The notes under the pieces are model-generated. The model searched no databases, was not told the DNA's origin, and saw only the letters and a program-made list of their open reading frames with translations. The translations under genes and the position numbers were made by a program. From assembly GCA_963833885.1 (NCBI GenBank), contig CAWHZU010000026.1:62001-126000 (forward strand): DNA of 64,000 nucleotides, in the 5' to 3' direction. This document shows positions 60,505 through 64,000 of this stretch, in pieces. This stretch comes from JASHPR01 sp963833885. GTDB lineage: Bacteria; Actinomycetota; Actinomycetes; Streptosporangiales; Streptosporangiaceae. Position 1 is the stretch's first letter. Each line of letters starts with the position of its first letter.

Positions 60505-60816
60505 ATGGACGAGGCCACCAAGACTCAGTCTCACGCTCGCTTGACGCTGAATAGCGACGGCCAGCGCCACCCGATGGAGAACATGCTCACGATCTCCGTC
60601 TTCCTGCTTGGTCTCCTGGCGTTCGCGATCGGGTTCATCGTGCGCGTTCACTTCGCCGCCACGCTGATCGGCCTGCTGGCCTTCCTCGTCGGCCTGTACG
60701 CGCAGCTGGTCTCCAACACCAGGGAGCAGCGGGTGCTCATCATGGCCGGCATGATCGCCGCGTTTGTCGGGGCCGGCCTGAGCATCGCGCACGGCGGCTT
60801 CAGCCTGCACGGCTGA
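60505..60816 (+). CDS. Small three-helix membrane protein
   Basis: The ATG at 60505 gives 103 residues: about 25 polar residues, then helices near 28-46, 50-67 and 78-97 (TISVFLLGLLAFAIGFIV, FAATLIGLLAFLVGLYAQLV, VLIMAGMIAAFVGAGLSIA). I do not recognise a named family. It is followed by the endonuclease IV-like gene on the same strand after 46 bp. Confidence 0.75.
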   Translation: MDEATKTQSHARLTLNSDGQRHPMENMLTISVFLLGLLAFAIGFIVRVHFAATLIGLLAFLVGLYAQLVSNTREQRVLIMAGMIAAFVGAGLSIAHGGFSLHG

Positions 60817-60862
60817 GCCGGGGCGCATCCCGCTGACGGGAGCGGCCGTTAGGCTCAGGCAC

Positions 60863-61648
60863 ATGGTTCGCATCGGAGCTCACCTACACGACGCCGACCC
60901 ACTCGCCGCCGCCCAGGCTGCCGGCGCCGAAGTCGCGCAGTTCTTCCTCGGGGACCCGCAGGGCTGGAAGGCTCCCACGTTCCCCGGCGACCGCGAACCC
61001 GATGAGGTCCGCGCGGCCTTCGCAGCCGCGGGCATCGACGCCTACGTGCACGCGCCTTACGTGATCAACGTGGCGTCGCCAAACAACCGGATCAGGATTC
61101 CCAGCCGCAAGCTGCTCGAGCAGCAACTCGCCGCCGCCGCTTCGATCGGCGCCAAGGGCCTGATCGTGCACGGCGGGCACGTGACCGCCGGGATTGACCC
61201 CGAGGAGGGCTACGACAGCTGGCGCAAGGCGGTGGAGCGCATCGAGCGGCCGCTGCCCATGCTGATAGAGAACACCGCGGGCGGCGACGGCGCCATGGCC
61301 CGCAGCTTCGACGGGATCGCCCGGCTGTGGGAGGTCATCGCCGACGCCGCGGCGAGCGGCGGCGAGGTCGGGTTCTGCCTGGACACCTGCCACGCCTACT
61401 CGGCCGGGGAGGAACTCGACGGGATCGTCGACCGGCTCAAGGCGATCACCGGCCGGATCGACCTCGTGCACTGCAACAACTCGCGGGACGAGTTCGACTC
61501 CGGCCGGGACCGGCACGCGGGCCTCGAGTCGGGGACGATCAACCCGGCGCAGATCGTGGACGTGATCCGCGCCGCGGGCGCACCGGCCGTCTGCGAGACG
61601 CCGGATCCGGCAGTAGACATCGCCTGGTTGCGCCGCCAGCTCGGCTAG
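60863..61648 (+). CDS. nfo: Endonuclease IV-like AP endonuclease/TIM-barrel protein
   Basis: The 261-residue protein matches AP endonuclease family 2: RIGAHLHDADPLAAAQAAGA, VHAPYVINVASPNNRIR, GLIVHGGHVTAG, MLIENTAGGDGAMARSFDGI, GFCLDTCHAYSAGEELD and LVHCNNSRDEFDSGRDRHAG, in which His, Glu and Asp residues form the three-metal site. Such enzymes cut DNA 5' of abasic sites. The gene symbol assumes that role; a sugar-isomerase activity is a less likely alternative. Confidence 0.9.
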   Translation: MVRIGAHLHDADPLAAAQAAGAEVAQFFLGDPQGWKAPTFPGDREPDEVRAAFAAAGIDAYVHAPYVINVASPNNRIRIPSRKLLEQQLAAAASIGAKGLIVHGGHVTAGIDPEEGYDSWRKAVERIERPLPMLIENTAGGDGAMARSFDGIARLWEVIADAAASGGEVGFCLDTCHAYSAGEELDGIVDRLKAITGRIDLVHCNNSRDEFDSGRDRHAGLESGTINPAQIVDVIRAAGAPAVCETPDPAVDIAWLRRQLG

Positions 61649-61660
61649 CGCAGCCCGGCG

Positions 61661-64000
61661 CTACCCGCCGCCCGGGCGACGGGCCGCCGTTGTAGTCGGC
61701 TCCTCCGCCAGCAGCACCGCGCCCGCCGCCTCCGTTCCCTGGACCGGCGGCGTTGACACGGTCGGTGTCGGTGTCGGGTTGACGGGGTTGGTCGGGTTCG
61801 GGTTGGGGTTTACCGGGTTCGTGCCGCCGACGCATATCCCGAAGACCCGGTGCTGTCCGTTCGGGCACTGGTTCTGGTTTGGATTCGGGTTCGGCTTCTT
61901 GTGCTTCTTGGGCTGCGGCGGGACCTGGTTCCACTTGGTGAAGCCCACCGTGTCCAGCGGCGCGAAATTCTCACTCGGGAGGCTGGCAAACTCATTGTTC
62001 ATGTAGGTGCGCCAGATCGCCGTCGGCCAGGCGCCGCCGTAGCCGCCGGTCTGGTTGCCGACGAGCTGGGGAAGGACGTTCAGCGTCTGGCCGCCCGGCT
62101 TCTCGTTCTGCTGGTTCGTGAACATCCCGATCCCCAGGGAGTACTGCGGGATCGCGCCGATGAAGAACGCTGACTGCGCCTGGTCCGTGGTGCCGGTCTT
62201 GCCGATGTCCGGGCGGACGGGATCAAGCTGGCCCTGGGCCTGCGCGGTCCCGTTGATCGTGTCGAACGAGAGCGCGTAGTCGACGTCGGCAGCCTCCGCC
62301 GGGGTTAGCACCTGGCGATAGGTGATCTTCAACGGGACGTTGTTGCCGTTCTGCGTGAGCTGCTTGATCACGTGCGGGGTGGCGTACTTCCCGCCGGCGG
62401 CCAGGGTGGCGAACGTGGTCGCCTGCTCCTCGACGGTCAGCGAGGCGATGCCGAGCGCTATCCCGACGGCGTGGTCATCACCCTGGAGGCCGGACGCGAC
62501 CGTGTTGACGCCGAAGGCCTTGGCCATGTTGATCGTGGCCTCGGTGCCCGCCCGGTGCACGAGATCCTCGAACGCCGGGTCGGAGGACTGCGCCGCAGCG
62601 GTGACCACACTGATCGGGCCCATGTTCTCGCCCATGATGTTGACCGGGAACCAGCCCGCCGGGCAGTTCGTGGTCTCGGTCGATAGCGTCAGGCGGTCGG
62701 ATTCGGTGTAGTCGGGCGGAACGCACATCGGCTCGATCGCGTTCAGGATGCTGTTCTGCACGTCCATGCCCTCATGGACCGCCGTGGCCAGGACGTACGG
62801 CTTGAACGAGGAGCCGACCTGGTTCCTGCTCTCGGTGGCCATGTTGTACTGGCAGTCGATCTTGGGGCAGTTGGCCGCGGTGTAGCTCGGCCCGCCGTAC
62901 ATGGCCAGGATGTCGCCGGTACCGGGCTGCTCGAGCAGCGCGCCCACGTGAGCGTAGTTCGGCAGCCGCTGGCCATCCGCCTTCATCTGGGCCAGGTTCT
63001 GGTTGACTGCCTGGTACAGGCCCCGCATCAGCTTGAGGTTGAAGGTCGTGACGATCTTCAGGCCGCCGGTGTCGATCTGCGTGACGCTGTACCCGTAGGT
63101 GCTATGCAGCTCGTTCTCCACCGCCTGCATGATGTAGCCACGGAAGCCCGTGTAGCTGGCTGCCAGCCCTTGTCCCTCGTTCACGGCCGGGAACTTCTGC
63201 GCGTTGGCCTCGGCCTGGGTGATCGCGCCATCCCTGACCATGTTGGTGAGCACGTACTGCCAGCGGGATACCAGTGCGTTGTAGGCGTCCCCGGCCTTCG
63301 GATCCGGGCTGAAGAACCCGGGCTGGTTGACCATGGCAGCGAGCATCGCGGACTGCGAGATCGTCAGCTTGTTGGCGGGCTCGTCGAAGTAGATCTGCGC
63401 GGCCGCCCCGATGCCGTAAGCGTTGCTGCCGAACGGGACCGTGTTCAGGTACTGGGTAAGGATCCAGTCCTTGGACTCCTCGTGCGACAGCTTGATCGAA
63501 ATGAAGATCTCTTTCAGCTTGGTGCTGACCGTCCTCGAGGTCCCGACCGTCGCGTAGTAGTTCTTGACGAACTCCTCGGTCAGCGTCGATCCGCCCTGCA
63601 GGTTCCCGCCGCCCTTGAGGTCCTCGTAGGCGGAGCGGACGATGCCGCTGATCGAGATGCCGCCCTCGGTGTAGAAGTGCCGGTCCTCGGCGGCGATCAT
63701 CGCGTTCTTCATCACGGCCGGGATCTGGCCCGAGGTCAGCATCTGCCGGTCGATGCCGTTCGCGGTGAACGTGCCCACCTCGGTCTTGCCGTTGCTGTAG
63801 TACACGGTCGAGGACTGCTGCACCGCGGCAAAGGACACGTCGGTGGGGATCTGGGTCTTTCCGTAGAGGTACACGACCGCCGCCACTATCAGCAGCACGA
63901 AGAAGGCGAAGGTCCCGGCGAACGTCGCCAGGGCCTTGCGCCAGGTCCAGTGGCGCCACCAGCTGCCCTTGCGGCGCGTGCCGGAGCCACCCTTGCCTCC
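61661..64000 (-). CDS. Class A penicillin-binding protein (PBP1-type), N-terminus cut by window edge
   Basis: The frame is open to base 64000, so only the first cytosolic residues are missing. A basic, Gly-rich start and a membrane helix (LATFAGTFAFFVLLIVAAVV) lead to the GT51 transglycosylase domain (AAEDRHFYTEGG with catalytic Glu, GGSTLTEEFVKNYYA, KDWILTQYLNTVPFG). The transpeptidase domain has NQVGSSFKPYVLA (nucleophile Ser of SxxK), a likely SSD motif in AAQSSDPAFE, and GKTGTTDQAQSAFF (KTG). The C-terminus is a Pro/Asn-rich tail. It polymerises and cross-links peptidoglycan outside the membrane. Confidence 0.94.
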   Translation of the reverse strand, partial: GGKGGSGTRRKGSWWRHWTWRKALATFAGTFAFFVLLIVAAVVYLYGKTQIPTDVSFAAVQQSSTVYYSNGKTEVGTFTANGIDRQMLTSGQIPAVMKNAMIAAEDRHFYTEGGISISGIVRSAYEDLKGGGNLQGGSTLTEEFVKNYYATVGTSRTVSTKLKEIFISIKLSHEESKDWILTQYLNTVPFGSNAYGIGAAAQIYFDEPANKLTISQSAMLAAMVNQPGFFSPDPKAGDAYNALVSRWQYVLTNMVRDGAITQAEANAQKFPAVNEGQGLAASYTGFRGYIMQAVENELHSTYGYSVTQIDTGGLKIVTTFNLKLMRGLYQAVNQNLAQMKADGQRLPNYAHVGALLEQPGTGDILAMYGGPSYTAANCPKIDCQYNMATESRNQVGSSFKPYVLATAVHEGMDVQNSILNAIEPMCVPPDYTESDRLTLSTETTNCPAGWFPVNIMGENMGPISVVTAAAQSSDPAFEDLVHRAGTEATINMAKAFGVNTVASGLQGDDHAVGIALGIASLTVEEQATTFATLAAGGKYATPHVIKQLTQNGNNVPLKITYRQVLTPAEAADVDYALSFDTINGTAQAQGQLDPVRPDIGKTGTTDQAQSAFFIGAIPQYSLGIGMFTNQQNEKPGGQTLNVLPQLVGNQTGGYGGAWPTAIWRTYMNNEFASLPSENFAPLDTVGFTKWNQVPPQPKKHKKPNPNPNQNQCPNGQHRVFGICVGGTNPVNPNPNPTNPVNPTPTPTVSTPPVQGTEAAGAVLLAEEPTTTAARRPGGG

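Noticed and set aside
60217..60873. Long minus-strand open frame (218 codons) opposite the small membrane-protein gene
   Set aside because: Typical GC-rich shadow frame: low-complexity charged composition, no domain, and it overlaps a better-supported + strand gene.

Overview
The window looks like chromosomal DNA of a high-GC actinobacterium (roughly 70% G+C by eye). Many genes start with GTG, several appear leaderless, and stop/start overlaps of the GTGA or ATGA type are common. Family content agrees: an F420-dependent luciferase-like oxidoreductase, a YtrA-type GntR regulator, an NB-ARC/TPR protein, an actinobacterial holin-like membrane protein, DUF445 and PF04672 methyltransferases. No genus can be named safely; the gene mix would suit the Streptosporangiales or relatives. 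Both window edges cut a gene: an aminotransferase on the left and a class A penicillin-binding protein on the right.

Layout. 1-7.7 kb: aminotransferase and F420 enzyme, a GntR-ABC exporter operon, and PEP carboxylase split by a +1 frameshift. 7.7-17.4 kb: metabolic genes (trans-sulfuration enzyme, acyl-CoA ligase, PAP2 phosphatase, psuK-psuG pseudouridine salvage, secreted sedolisin, Smr protein). 17.5-22.5 kb: NB-ARC/TPR protein, then a DrrAB-like exporter divergent from its likely TetR regulator, with promoter and operator visible. 22.4-31.2 kb: enoyl-CoA hydratase, alpha/beta hydrolase, MreB-like protein, sugar porter, acetyltransferases and a Clp-N-only protein. 31.2-42.9 kb is an accessory zone: RCC1-repeat surface protein, class II UvrA-like ATPase, a manganese exporter with a yybP-ykoY riboswitch, and gene relics (PF04672 methyltransferase, LacI head, integrase tail) or shortened methyltransferases, ending at a tRNA-Arg(ACG) with a nearby partial copy. 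43-47.2 kb: two-component system divergent from an ABC exporter that is a paralogue of the 2.2-4.7 kb exporter. 47.2-52.8 kb: small regulators, a methyltransferase/MTHFR-like pair, Ogt and a membrane protein under an AT-rich twin operator. 53-64 kb: the conserved replication/translation block dnaB, rplI, rpsR, ssb, rpsF, and a class A PBP.

The most unusual locus is dnaB (53.0-56.2 kb). The helicase carries an intein in its Walker A loop with class 3 features (Ala1 and a Trp/Cys/Thr set). Both LAGLIDADG motifs of the intein have lost their catalytic aspartates. Overlapping the dnaB stop codon by 4 bases is a free-standing LAGLIDADG endonuclease gene with both aspartates intact, followed by a helix-turn-helix tail. 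It is clearly poorer in G+C than the genome, and the low-GC composition extends about 220 bp back into the 3' end of dnaB, as expected for a co-conversion tract. This suggests a homing system in which a stand-alone nuclease parasitises, or has taken over mobility of, the dnaB locus.

Three well-conserved genes (ppc, the ABC ATPase at 45.5 kb, and dnaB inside its intein) each carry exactly one extra base. Because dnaB is normally essential, sequencing or assembly insertions are the simplest explanation, but this should be settled before any of these genes is called a pseudogene.
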